DNA of 6,978 bases from Candidatus Sulfotelmatobacter sp. (GTDB taxonomy: Bacteria; Acidobacteriota; Terriglobia; Terriglobales; Acidobacteriaceae). Of the stretch, positions 1-6,259 are shown piece after piece. A program made the position numbers and the translations under genes. Numbering within the stretch: the stretch's first letter is position 1; each line of letters begins with the position of its first letter. Below the pieces are notes generated by a model, which was given only the letters and a program-made list of their open reading frames with translations, made no database searches and was not told where the DNA came from. The stretch covers positions 1 through 6,978 of the forward strand of contig JASICF010000641.1 in the NCBI GenBank assembly GCA_030044775.1. Reading direction: 5' to 3'.

Positions 1-129
1 CGGAGGCGGCACGGCTACTTGCGCCTGCTTGGGATGCGAGCAACCGTAGAGCAATGACAGGGTAAGCAGAGCACACCATCCGAACGCCGCATCGCGCACG
101 CGCGTGAATTTGGCCCCGCCTGTGCTCAC
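1..129 (-). CDS. Putative lipoprotein, N-terminal part only (runs off the window's left edge)
   Basis: Reading the minus strand from GTG at 129..127 gives 43 open codons to the window edge. The N-terminus is basic (K7, R10, R12), then comes a hydrophobic stretch (about residues 14-28, AAFGWCALLTLSLLY) and the lipobox L-Y-G-C with C30 as the lipidated cysteine. A hydrophilic, Pro/Ala-rich linker follows, which is usual after a lipoprotein cysteine. Tyr at -2 of the lipobox is less common than Ala/Ser/Thr. A second in-frame GTG at codon 11 would give a more typical 19-residue signal. The first GTG overlaps the stop codon of the upstream small gene (GTGA), which suggests translational coupling. 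The mature domain lies outside the window, so function is unknown. Confidence 0.6.
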   Translation of the reverse strand, partial: MSTGGAKFTRVRDAAFGWCALLTLSLLYGCSHPKQAQVAVPPP

Positions 130-353
130 TTGTGCGCCGTTTTCTGTTGCTCCATGTAGTCCGCCAGTTCGGTCAGTCTCGTGCTGGCGATACGCAGTGC
201 CTTGGTGGAATGCTGCCGCACGGCCGGCACTACCTCGTCGTTCAGATACTTGATGAACTCGGGTATCTCGCGCTCGATCCGTTCGGCGGCGTCAGCGACG
301 GTCTTGCTTACGCGCGCCGAAGCCTCTTCCACTTTGCGGTTGAAGTCCGTCAT
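126..353 (-). CDS. Small hydrophilic helical protein of unknown function (75 aa)
   Basis: The ATG at 353..351 is preceded by GAGGAAC at Shine-Dalgarno distance, so I prefer it to the longer 146-residue reading that begins at 566. The extra N-terminal part of that reading would be Cys/Arg-rich, low-quality sequence spanning the promoter region. The 75-residue product is almost entirely charged or amphipathic helix (repeated E/K/R/A, with VSKTVADAAERIEREI near residues 15-30). It has one Pro after each of two helices and no Cys, signal peptide or membrane segment. The pattern resembles small stress-related helical or phasin-like proteins, but I do not recognise a family. It leads a minus-strand operon with the overlapping lipoprotein gene and diverges from dps. 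Confidence 0.7.
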   Translation of the reverse strand: MTDFNRKVEEASARVSKTVADAAERIEREIPEFIKYLNDEVVPAVRQHSTKALRIASTRLTELADYMEQQKTAHK

Positions 354-419
354 GATGTTCCTCACTTTTGTTGTGACGTGAATGGGTTCACGCCCACGGT
401 GCGGATGCCAAGCTAAGTT

Positions 420-449
420 ATTATTTCGTGCGTTGCCGCGGAGGGTCAA
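420..449 (-). promoter_or_regulatory. Candidate sigma-70-type promoter of the small-protein/lipoprotein operon
   Basis: On the minus strand, TTGACC (449..444, 5/6 to the -35 consensus) is followed after 18 nt by AATAAT (425..420, 5/6 to the -10 consensus). Transcription would begin near 413, leaving about 60 nt of leader before the ATG at 353. This is the best promoter match in the intergenic region. It rests on pattern matching only. Confidence 0.45.
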
Positions 450-576
450 TGGCCGCGCAGGTACGCAAACAAGCCGAATGCCGGCACAACCCTGTATTGA
501 GTTTTTGACGCCCCCGCATCCAAAGGATTCTGGATTGCATCGAAAAAGGATCAACGTTTTGGCCAAGTTCTCAGTT

Positions 577-600
577 TAGAATTTATCTGCAAGAAGGAGA
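577..600 (+). promoter_or_regulatory. Candidate -10 element and ribosome binding site of dps
   Basis: TAGAAT (577-582) matches 5/6 of the -10 consensus. AAGGAGA (594-600) is a strong Shine-Dalgarno sequence 9 nt before the ATG at 610. No convincing -35 box lies 16-18 nt upstream, which would suit a stress/stationary-phase sigma factor or an activated promoter. TTGACG at 505-510 is an alternative -35, but its spacing leads to no good -10. The ribosome binding site is solid and the promoter is weak. Confidence 0.35.
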
Positions 601-609
601 CAATCATTT

Positions 610-1245
610 ATGTCGAAGAAAGAGGTCACCTCTAAGGCGCCAACCAGCGAGCGGGAAAGAATCAACGCTCAACCTCGTTTGCATCAACGGGCTGCTGAAA
701 TTCAGGCCTACGGAACGGTCTCCCACATGTTGCCTCTCGTTCTCGAAGAGCCAGTTCGCCTCGAGATGACGGAGCAACTAAATCTCCTGCTAGCCGACAC
801 GTCGGCGTTGCGCGACCTCTACAAGAAGTCGCACTGGCAGGTTTCAGGCCCAACTTTTTACCAGCTTCATTTGCTGTTCGACAAGCATTTTGCCGAGCAA
901 GTCGAACTGGTTGACCAGATCGCGGAGAGAATCCAGCTTTTGGGTGGAGTTTCAATCGCCATGGCTCACGATGTGGCGGAGACCACGCGCATTGAGCGTC
1001 CTCCGAAAGGAAGAGAAGAAGTGCCCGTGCAGATTTCGCGGCTGCTCGATGCGCATCAGGTCATTATTGGGCATTGCCGCGAACTGGCCGAGCGTTCCGA
1101 CAAACTCGGAGACGCCGGCACCAACGATCTGGTTGTCAGTGACGTGCTTCGCACCAACGAATTGGAAGGGTGGTTCCTCAGCCAGCACCTGGTAGAAGAA
1201 CCACTAGTTCGCGCGGAAGAGCCGCGTCTGCGCAGTGCCAGTTAG
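610..1245 (+). CDS. dps: Dps-family DNA-binding ferritin-like protein (DNA protection during starvation)
   Basis: The 211-residue product belongs to the Dps family of dodecameric mini-ferritins. These oxidise and store Fe(II), consuming peroxide, and protect DNA in the cytoplasm. The ferroxidase signature is complete: H75 (KKSHW), H87 and D91 (HLLFD), then D102 and E106 (DQIAER). Spacings of 12, 4, 11 and 4 residues match H51/H63/D67/D78/E82 of E. coli Dps. The four-helix core runs from about residue 53 to 200. The N-terminal extension of about 50 residues is longer than in E. coli Dps. Its first 30 residues are rich in Lys/Arg/Gln, which fits a DNA-binding tail, although that role is inferred. 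The C-terminus is short and acidic/basic. The start is supported by AAGGAGA 9 nt upstream. The gene appears monocistronic, diverging from the small-protein operon and ending before a hairpin. Confidence 0.93.
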   Translation: MSKKEVTSKAPTSERERINAQPRLHQRAAEIQAYGTVSHMLPLVLEEPVRLEMTEQLNLLLADTSALRDLYKKSHWQVSGPTFYQLHLLFDKHFAEQVELVDQIAERIQLLGGVSIAMAHDVAETTRIERPPKGREEVPVQISRLLDAHQVIIGHCRELAERSDKLGDAGTNDLVVSDVLRTNELEGWFLSQHLVEEPLVRAEEPRLRSAS

Positions 1246-1290
1246 TTGGCCAAGTTCGACAGTGAAAAGGTTAAGACCGATCTTTAAAAC

Positions 1291-1319
1291 AGGAGCAGGC
1301 TCCCTTGGAGCCTGCTCCT
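1291..1319. terminator. Hairpin terminator between convergent dps and BHMT genes
   Basis: AGGAGCAGGCTCC (1291-1303) and its perfect complement (1307-1319) form a 13-bp GC-rich stem with a 3-nt loop. Read on the minus strand, the stem is followed by GTTTTAAAGA, so it looks like an intrinsic terminator for the methyltransferase gene that stops at 1348. On the plus strand the following sequence is not T-rich, so termination of dps would be weaker. No gene lies in the gap 1246-1347. Confidence 0.75.
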
Positions 1320-1347
1320 CGTTCTGCTCGCTCGCATTCCGGCGATT

Positions 1348-2349
1348 TTATGTACGGGTGGCCATTTTTAGGTTGTCGTGATCGTAATACTCATACGCTG
1401 ACATCGGCTTCGGCCCGTCTTTTTTCCATTTTCGCGAATCCTCCGGCAGTTTCCCCAGCACACGCGCCATCTCGCGGATGTGCATCGCTACGGTGCCACA
1501 GCAAGCGCCGATGAAATTGATTCCCATATCGCGCGCCTGCACCGCATAATCCGCCATTTCCTTACGCGTGAGCTGCAGAGGATCGAGCGCATACGGAAAT
1601 TCGGGCAGGCTGGTGAAGTCCGGTTTTTGTTTCGGTGTGCGATACGCGACCGGCTGGCACGCCAGATAACCAGATACGGCTCTTCGCATTTCTTCCATAG
1701 GGCCGAGGATATGCTCGGGCGGCCGCAGGCAATTCATGCCGACGATATCGGCGCCGGCGTCAATCAGCGCTTTCGCTGCATCGGCTGCGCTCTTGCCGTC
1801 GGTAGTCTCGTTTTTATTTTCAAAGCAGATCGTGACCATCGTGGGCAATCCGGATTTCTTGCCGCGCTCGACGGCAAGGAGCGCTTCGCCCAAATAGGAA
1901 AATGTCTCGCCGATGATGAAATCGACGCCTTCGTCGATCTGTACGGCGAGTTGTTCATCGAAAGTCTTGCGAACGCGATCCGCAGCTGAAGGGCTGCCGG
2001 GTTCGTACATCCAGGTGAGGCTCAGGTTCCCGGCGACGAGGCAGCGATCGCCCGCAACCTCGCGTGCAATGCGGACCGCGGCCCGGTTCAGATCCTCGAG
2101 GCTGTTTTCGAGGCCGACCGTCGCCAGCTTATCACGGCTGGCATAGAACGTCAGGGCCTGCAGCACCTCCGATCCAGCCTCGCGAAATTCGACGTGCAAT
2201 TGGCGCAGAGCCTCAGGATTGCTCAGCACAACTTCTGGTGTAAACGGACCCGCGCGCACCCACCCGCGCTTTTCCAGTTCGAGCAGATATCCGCCATCTC
2301 CCAGCACTGGTCCATCTTTCAATCGATCGAGAATGCCTTTCTTCTTCAT
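1348..2349 (-). CDS. Betaine-homocysteine S-methyltransferase homologue (zinc-dependent, Pfam S-methyl_trans)
   Basis: This 333-residue TIM-barrel methyltransferase is strikingly like animal BHMT through its N-terminus (KKGILDRL, GDGG, ELEKRGWVRAGPFTPE, TFYAS). BHMT moves a methyl group from glycine betaine to homocysteine, giving dimethylglycine and methionine in the cytosol. The zinc ligands are all present: C207 (GMNC) and C283-C284 (GACCGT). D18-G19 (GDGG), Y69 (TFYAS) and E148 (GETF) align with human BHMT substrate-contact residues, and LPEFPYALDP (248-257) is also BHMT-like. The C-terminus after about residue 300 is unlike the human extension that carries the dimerisation arm, so oligomeric state may differ. 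AAAGGA lies 6 nt before the ATG at 2349. The closest alternative is a homocysteine methyltransferase using another donor such as S-methylmethionine, but the resemblance favours betaine or a related onium donor. It lies downstream of the FAD oxidoreductase gene, across a 129-bp gap with a repeat. Confidence 0.88.
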   Translation of the reverse strand: MKKKGILDRLKDGPVLGDGGYLLELEKRGWVRAGPFTPEVVLSNPEALRQLHVEFREAGSEVLQALTFYASRDKLATVGLENSLEDLNRAAVRIAREVAGDRCLVAGNLSLTWMYEPGSPSAADRVRKTFDEQLAVQIDEGVDFIIGETFSYLGEALLAVERGKKSGLPTMVTICFENKNETTDGKSAADAAKALIDAGADIVGMNCLRPPEHILGPMEEMRRAVSGYLACQPVAYRTPKQKPDFTSLPEFPYALDPLQLTRKEMADYAVQARDMGINFIGACCGTVAMHIREMARVLGKLPEDSRKWKKDGPKPMSAYEYYDHDNLKMATRT

Positions 2350-2385
2350 GTTCTATTCCTTTCTGAATCTCCTTGATTTGTCGGC

Positions 2386-2432
2386 GTCATCCCGAAGGCC
2401 CGCGCCTTCTTCAGCGGGCCGAGGGATCTCGG
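2386..2432. repeat. Intergenic palindromic repeat, copy 1 (GTCATCCCG...GGATC family)
   Basis: It begins GTCATCCCG and ends GAGGGATCTCGG. Internal dyads are GGCCCGC/GCGGGCC (2397-2403 with 2414-2420), the alternative GAAGGC/GCCTTC (2394-2399 with 2404-2409), and CCGAG-GGAT-CTCGG (2419-2432). It shares both ends and overall layout with the copy at 5001-5039. It sits between the oxidoreductase and BHMT genes, where the transcript hairpins could affect read-through or mRNA stability. That effect is an inference. Confidence 0.6.
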
Positions 2433-2478
2433 TCTTTCCGCTCTGTATGCTCAAGTACATTGCCTGCAAATCCACCAC

Positions 2479-4146
2479 TCACGCCGCCTGCTTGAACCAT
2501 CCCTTCTTCCAATCGCGTAGGGCTTGCAACGCGCAATTGCGTCCCGGCGCTCCCGTCACACCTCCGCCTGGATGAGCCCCGGCCCCGCACAAATACAGAC
2601 CGCGAATGGGCGTACGATACTGCGACCACCCTGCCACCGGACGCATAAAAAAAAGCTGCTCAAGCCGCAAATCGCCGTGAAAGATATTTCCCTCGGTTAA
2701 TCCGTATGTCCGTTCCAAATCGAGCGGTGTCAGGACTTGCCGCGCAAGAATTGACGCCGGTACATTCGGCGCATACTCTGCAATCTTCTTCACGACTCGA
2801 TCGCCCAGCGCTTCGCGCTTTTCATCCCAGTTGCCTTCGCGCAGTTTGTACGGTACATACTGCACAAAGCACGTCAGAATGTGCTTGCCCGGGGGCGCAA
2901 GCGAATCATCGGCATTCGATGACACGACGCAATCCACCCACAGCTCTTCTGGAATCTCGCCAAACTTAGCGATGTCATAACATCGTTCCGCAAACTCAAG
3001 CGAGGGAACGAGCGTATAAAAAGTTCTTTCGAGCGCGGTCGCTTTCGGCGAAGTCCCGGTAAACTTCGGCTCCTCCGCCAATACAAAATTAACTTTTGCG
3101 CACGGTCCATCCATCTTGATGCCACGAACAGCCGACAGAAAATCTTCCGGTAGATCTCGCGCTTCGATCATTTTCAGGAACGTTCTTTTCGGATCGCAGT
3201 TCGATAAAATCATGCGCCCGCGTATCTCCGCTCCGTCCTCCAGCACTACAGTATTCGCACGACCGCCGCGAACCTCGATCCTCGCAACCGGCGAAGAGGT
3301 CCGAATTTCCACGCCCAGTTTTTTCCCCGAAGCGGCCAGCGCTTGCGTGATCGATCCCATCCCTCCCATTACATGCCCGTAAAATCCCTGCAGTTCGTGC
3401 TCGCCTCCGCTGAGCAGATGAAACAGCAGGCCAATCGCGGTTCCCGGTTGATATGGTCCTCCATGCTTGCCGTAAACGTTGTTTGCCAGGAACATTGTCT
3501 TTATCTTTTCGGACGCGTAGTTGAGATCGAGAAATTCTCCAAGGCTTCCAGTCAGGAAAGAGATCAACTGCGCGATCTCCGCGTTTGAGATTCCGCGAAA
3601 CCTCTTGCCCATGCGAAACAGGCCGGTCCAACCTGCGATCGAAGATGCATCGATCTCTGGAGGAGGTTCCATGAAAAATGGCTGCAAGTAGCGCGCCAGT
3701 TTTTTCAGCCGGTCGTCGACTTCAACGAATCGCTCCGCATCTTTCTTCGAAATCTTCGCGAACTCCGCCTTCGCTCGATCCCGATTTGCCCACCACGGCA
3801 CCACCTGTCCATCGGGAAAGGGAACTTGAATCGCCGGATCGCACGGAATCATACGCAGTCCGTGTTCGGCCAAGCGCAATTCTGAAATGACCTCCGGCCG
3901 CAACATGCTGGCGATGTACGACGTTGTCGAAACGCGGCATCCGGGAGCGATTTCCTCTGTCACGCAGCATCCGCCAACGATTTCCCGGCGTTCCACAACC
4001 AGCGCCGATAAGCCGCCACGCGCCAGGTAGGCGGCTGCGGTCAGGCCGTTATGGCCGCCGCCGACTATAATCGCATCGTAAACATCGCGGCCTGCTTTAT
4101 TCATGTCGATTGACTTAGAGTCATATTTACCAAAATCTGACGCCAC
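2479..4146 (-). CDS. FAD-dependent oxidoreductase, phytoene desaturase/PYROXD2-like (COG1233 type)
   Basis: The 555-residue flavoprotein has a dinucleotide-binding fold near the N-terminus: DAIIVGGGHNG (24-34), with E52 of LVVER at the end of the second strand. It also has the family block MGGMGSITQALA (260-271), LSNCDP (314-319), and a C-terminal FAD signature LYLCGAGAHPGGGVTGAPG (517-535). This layout and length fit the PYROXD2/CrtI-like amine-oxidase superfamily, which oxidises or desaturates C-C or C-N bonds using FAD. The substrate cannot be read from sequence, and no other carotenoid genes are nearby. The start is ambiguous. GTG at 4146 has GGAG 6 nt upstream and is preferred on that ground. 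ATG at 4104 lacks a clear ribosome site but starts just before the flavin fold and just after a dyad. Residues 1-22 carry no family motif. It is divergent from tetR and probably cotranscribed with BHMT downstream. Confidence 0.88.
   Translation of the reverse strand: MASDFGKYDSKSIDMNKAGRDVYDAIIVGGGHNGLTAAAYLARGGLSALVVERREIVGGCCVTEEIAPGCRVSTTSYIASMLRPEVISELRLAEHGLRMIPCDPAIQVPFPDGQVVPWWANRDRAKAEFAKISKKDAERFVEVDDRLKKLARYLQPFFMEPPPEIDASSIAGWTGLFRMGKRFRGISNAEIAQLISFLTGSLGEFLDLNYASEKIKTMFLANNVYGKHGGPYQPGTAIGLLFHLLSGGEHELQGFYGHVMGGMGSITQALAASGKKLGVEIRTSSPVARIEVRGGRANTVVLEDGAEIRGRMILSNCDPKRTFLKMIEARDLPEDFLSAVRGIKMDGPCAKVNFVLAEEPKFTGTSPKATALERTFYTLVPSLEFAERCYDIAKFGEIPEELWVDCVVSSNADDSLAPPGKHILTCFVQYVPYKLREGNWDEKREALGDRVVKKIAEYAPNVPASILARQVLTPLDLERTYGLTEGNIFHGDLRLEQLFFMRPVAGWSQYRTPIRGLYLCGAGAHPGGGVTGAPGRNCALQALRDWKKGWFKQAA
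4111..4123. promoter_or_regulatory. Candidate TetR-family operator near the oxidoreductase start
   Basis: TGACT-TAG-AGTCA is a perfect 5-bp-arm dyad. It closely resembles the dyad next to tetR at 4209-4223, sharing TGACTT and GTCAT. It lies 7 bp before the alternative ATG at 4104, but inside the coding region if the GTG at 4146 is used. Its pairing with the second dyad in the divergent region suggests a local regulator binds both. No experimental support is available. Confidence 0.45.
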
Positions 4147-4176
4147 ACGTTACTCCATACGTTCGAAAAAATGAAG

Positions 4177-4205
4177 TTGAAAGTTAGCGATCTCTCCTAT
4201 ATGCT
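4177..4205 (+). promoter_or_regulatory. Candidate promoter of tetR (and possibly the Rieske gene)
   Basis: TTGAAA (4177-4182, 5/6 to the -35 consensus), a 17-nt spacer and TATGCT (4200-4205, 4/6 to the -10) form a sigma-70-like promoter. A second -10 option is TATATG at 4198-4203 with a 15-nt spacer. Transcription would start near 4212, inside the dyad 4209-4223, an arrangement expected for repressor-controlled initiation. Confidence 0.4.
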
Positions 4206-4208
4206 TCC

Positions 4209-4223
4209 ATGACTTGAGGTCAT
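4209..4223. promoter_or_regulatory. Candidate autoregulatory operator upstream of tetR
   Basis: ATGAC-TTGAG-GTCAT has perfect 5-bp arms around a 5-bp centre. It overlaps the predicted transcription start and contains the ribosome site GAGG used by the ATG at 4227. Its similarity to the dyad at 4111-4123 (about 98 bp away centre to centre) supports one regulator acting on both divergent genes. Confidence 0.45.
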
Positions 4224-4226
4224 TTG

Positions 4227-4985
4227 ATGACGGGAAACGGACCTAGTTTTATCGAGCCACTGCGATTCGGGCGCCAATCGAGTTCGCGCGCTCGTTCTGC
4301 CGCCAAGCGCTCGCGCATCATCGAAATCGCCATGCACCGCTTCGCCGAAAATGGCTACCATGCGGCGCGCGTCGGCGATATGGCGGCCGCGCTCGGCATT
4401 GCCAAGGGCTCCATATTTCAGCACTTCGGCAGCAAAGATGGGTTGTTCTTCGAGGTCTACAAGCGAGCGGTTCGCTCGTTTCCAAAATATCTCGACGCTC
4501 CCGCCGAGGTTCGCGCCGCCGGATTTTTTCATGTACTGCAATACTGGCTGGTTCGGACGGAGCACTTGTTGCGCGAAGACTGGATTCCCTATCGCATCTC
4601 GCTGCTCGGCAACTATGGCACCGACCTGGCGCTGAAACGCGAGATCAATCGCTTCCTCATGGCAGAAGATCCCTACGGGACGGTGGCGTTCGTGCGCTTT
4701 GGCCTCGACCGCGGCGAGTTACGCAATGACATGGATGTTGAAATGATCGTCTCGATTTTGGACTGGACGATGGAACGCTTCCAGGATGCATTGCTGACCG
4801 CCGAACTTGACCCCGGCCTGTTTCGCCGCCAGGGTGAGTTGCCGGAAAAAAAAGAAGCGCGAATTCTGCAGTTCCTGTCGATTTTGCAGCGCGCGATCGG
4901 CATCGGGGAAGCGGCCGCTGCGCGTCCGCGAGTCGCGCTCAAGAAAGTGAGCGGCGGGAGCGCCGCCGGGAGAGGCAGAGCTTAG
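4227..4985 (+). CDS. TetR/AcrR-family transcriptional regulator
   Basis: The 252-residue protein has the TetR N-terminal DNA-binding domain at about residues 27-75. It comprises helix 1 (RIIEIAMHRFAENGYHAA), helix-turn-helix VGDMAAALGIAKGSIFQHF with the conserved K/G-S-I-F-x-H-F tail, and SKDGLFFEVY. The rest is an alpha-helical ligand-binding/dimerisation domain with no family-wide signature, so the effector is unknown. An unusually basic, Ser/Arg-rich leader (residues 14-30) precedes the domain, and a Gly/Ala/Arg-rich tail ends it. The ATG at 4227 is chosen because GAGG lies 7 nt upstream. The TTG one codon earlier is less likely. A run of eight A at 4846-4853 lies in the coding region, but the frame continues normally. 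It is divergent from the FAD oxidoreductase and followed after 120 bp by the Rieske oxygenase, the expected layout for a local pathway regulator. Confidence 0.93.
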   Translation: MTGNGPSFIEPLRFGRQSSSRARSAAKRSRIIEIAMHRFAENGYHAARVGDMAAALGIAKGSIFQHFGSKDGLFFEVYKRAVRSFPKYLDAPAEVRAAGFFHVLQYWLVRTEHLLREDWIPYRISLLGNYGTDLALKREINRFLMAEDPYGTVAFVRFGLDRGELRNDMDVEMIVSILDWTMERFQDALLTAELDPGLFRRQGELPEKKEARILQFLSILQRAIGIGEAAAARPRVALKKVSGGSAAGRGRA

Positions 4986-5000
4986 ATATCTTCAACCGGA

Positions 5001-5039
5001 GTCATCCCGGACGCTCGCGCTTTGACCGGCGAAGGGATC
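5001..5039. repeat. Intergenic palindromic repeat, copy 2 (GTCATCCCG...GGATC family)
   Basis: GTCATCCCG at 5001-5009 and GAAGGGATC at 5031-5039 match the two ends of the copy at 2386, with a similar but diverged GC-rich middle containing CTCGCGC. It occupies the tetR-Rieske gap. TTGACC at 5022-5027 inside it could serve as a -35 box, but no good -10 follows. An AAGGAG at 5070-5075 lies too far (over 20 nt) from either start codon of the next gene to be its ribosome site. Confidence 0.5.
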
Positions 5040-5105
5040 GCGTGATCAAAAGCGGCGCTTACGAGACAGAAGGAGTTTCTACAAGATCCTTGAAAAGTGA
5101 GAACC

Positions 5106-6236
5106 ATGCAATCTTCAATCCAGCAAATTCTTTCCAGCTACGACGACCACGCACCGCTTTCTCGGGCCTCGACGATTCCAGCCGCGTGGTATGTCGATCC
5201 GCGCATCGCGGAGCTTGAGCGGCTCAATGTCTTCAGCAAAACCTGGCAGCTCGTCGCCCGCACCGATCAGTTGCAAAACCCCGGGCAATTCATCTCGACC
5301 GTTGTTGCCGGCGAACCCATCGTAGTGGTTCGCGGAAACGACGGCATTTTGCGCGCCTTCTACAATGTCTGCCGCCATCACGCTGCCGCGGTTGTCACGC
5401 AGCCGTGCGGCATCGCATCGATTTTGCATTGTCCCTATCACGGCTGGAATTACGGCCTCGACGGCTCGCTCAAAGGCATGCCCGAATTCGACGGCGTCGA
5501 AAATTTTGAGCGCTCTCAAAACGGCCTGGTTCCGATTCGCGTTGAAACCTGGGAGTGCTTCGTTTTCGTCAATCTCGACAACGCCGCGCCTTCGCTCAAC
5601 GAATTTCTCGGCGGCATCGTCAAGCGCGTCGCCCCGCTCGGCGTCAGCCAGTTGCACTATTTCGATCGCCGCACTTACGATATCGCCTGCAATTGGAAAG
5701 TTTTCGTCGATAACTATCTCGACGGCGGCTATCACGTGCCGCATCTGCACAAGGGACTGAATTCGGTTCTCGACTACAAGCAGTACACCATCGAAAACGA
5801 AGATCGTTACTGCCTGCAATCGAGTCCAATGGTCTCGTCCACGGAAGACGCCGCCACCGGCTCCACGCGCAAGGGCGATCGCGCCTGGTATTTCTGGCAG
5901 CATCCCAATCTCATGGTCAACTGCTACGCCGGATACATGGACACAAACCTCGTCATTCCCATCGACGTCGACCACTGCCGCGTGATTTTCGATTTCTATT
6001 TTGCCGATGTCGGCGAGGCCGCGCGTGAATACAATGAGCAATCGGTGAATGTAGGAAATCGCGTGCAGGAAGAAGATTTGGGAATCTGCGAAGACGTGCA
6101 ACGCGGCCTCAAATCCCGCGCCTATCGCGCCGGACGCTTGTCCGTCCGCCGCGAAGCAGGAGAGCAGTTATTCCACCGCTTGCTGGCGGCCGATCTGAAA
6201 AACGGAATGCCGGCGTCTACCGCGGCAGCCGACTAG
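5106..6236 (+). CDS. Rieske non-heme iron oxygenase, choline monooxygenase-like (ring-hydroxylating alpha-subunit family)
   Basis: The 376-residue oxygenase has a Rieske [2Fe-2S] domain with C89-x-H91 (CRHH) and C109-x2-H112 (CPYHGW). The C-terminal catalytic domain carries the mononuclear iron motif DNYLDGGYHVPHLH (202-215), with H210 and H215 as likely ligands and an acidic residue in QEEDLGICEDVQ (321-332) as the third. The DNYLDGGYHVP block and NWKVFVDN before it are close to plant choline monooxygenase, which oxidises choline to betaine aldehyde. Related bacterial enzymes demethylate betaine or carnitine. Such enzymes need a separate ferredoxin or flavin reductase, and none is in the window. 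The ATG at 5106 has GTGAG just upstream. GTG at 5097 would add three residues and has no ribosome site. It is downstream of tetR in the same direction. The family call is firm and the substrate is inferred from motif and BHMT context. Confidence 0.9.
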   Translation: MQSSIQQILSSYDDHAPLSRASTIPAAWYVDPRIAELERLNVFSKTWQLVARTDQLQNPGQFISTVVAGEPIVVVRGNDGILRAFYNVCRHHAAAVVTQPCGIASILHCPYHGWNYGLDGSLKGMPEFDGVENFERSQNGLVPIRVETWECFVFVNLDNAAPSLNEFLGGIVKRVAPLGVSQLHYFDRRTYDIACNWKVFVDNYLDGGYHVPHLHKGLNSVLDYKQYTIENEDRYCLQSSPMVSSTEDAATGSTRKGDRAWYFWQHPNLMVNCYAGYMDTNLVIPIDVDHCRVIFDFYFADVGEAAREYNEQSVNVGNRVQEEDLGICEDVQRGLKSRAYRAGRLSVRREAGEQLFHRLLAADLKNGMPASTAAAD

Positions 6237-6259
6237 TTTCGGGCGAGTTGGCTAACGAT

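Noticed and set aside
559..1257. 12-bp direct repeat TTGGCCAAGTTC on both sides of dps (559-570 and 1246-1257), suggestive of an insertion
   Set aside because: About one chance 12-mer match is expected in 7 kb, no mobile-element features accompany it, and dps looks native.
1480..1989. 169-codon plus-strand frame opposite BHMT
   Set aside because: It is a shadow of the real gene. The frame has no family motifs, while the minus strand encodes an unmistakable methyltransferase.
3089..3631. 180-codon minus-strand frame inside the oxidoreductase gene
   Set aside because: It is out of frame with the flavoprotein, Arg/Ser-rich and motif-free. It reads as an alternative-frame artefact.
4846..4853. 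Run of eight A in tetR as a possible programmed frameshift
   Set aside because: The zero frame continues to a normal stop with TetR-like helical sequence on both sides, and there is no downstream pseudoknot or alternative frame of interest.
5115..6101. 328-codon open frame on the minus strand opposite the Rieske gene
   Set aside because: It is antisense to a gene with complete cofactor motifs. Its composition (Val/Asp/Ala-rich, no motif) is what the complement of GC-rich codons yields, and no ribosome site supports it.
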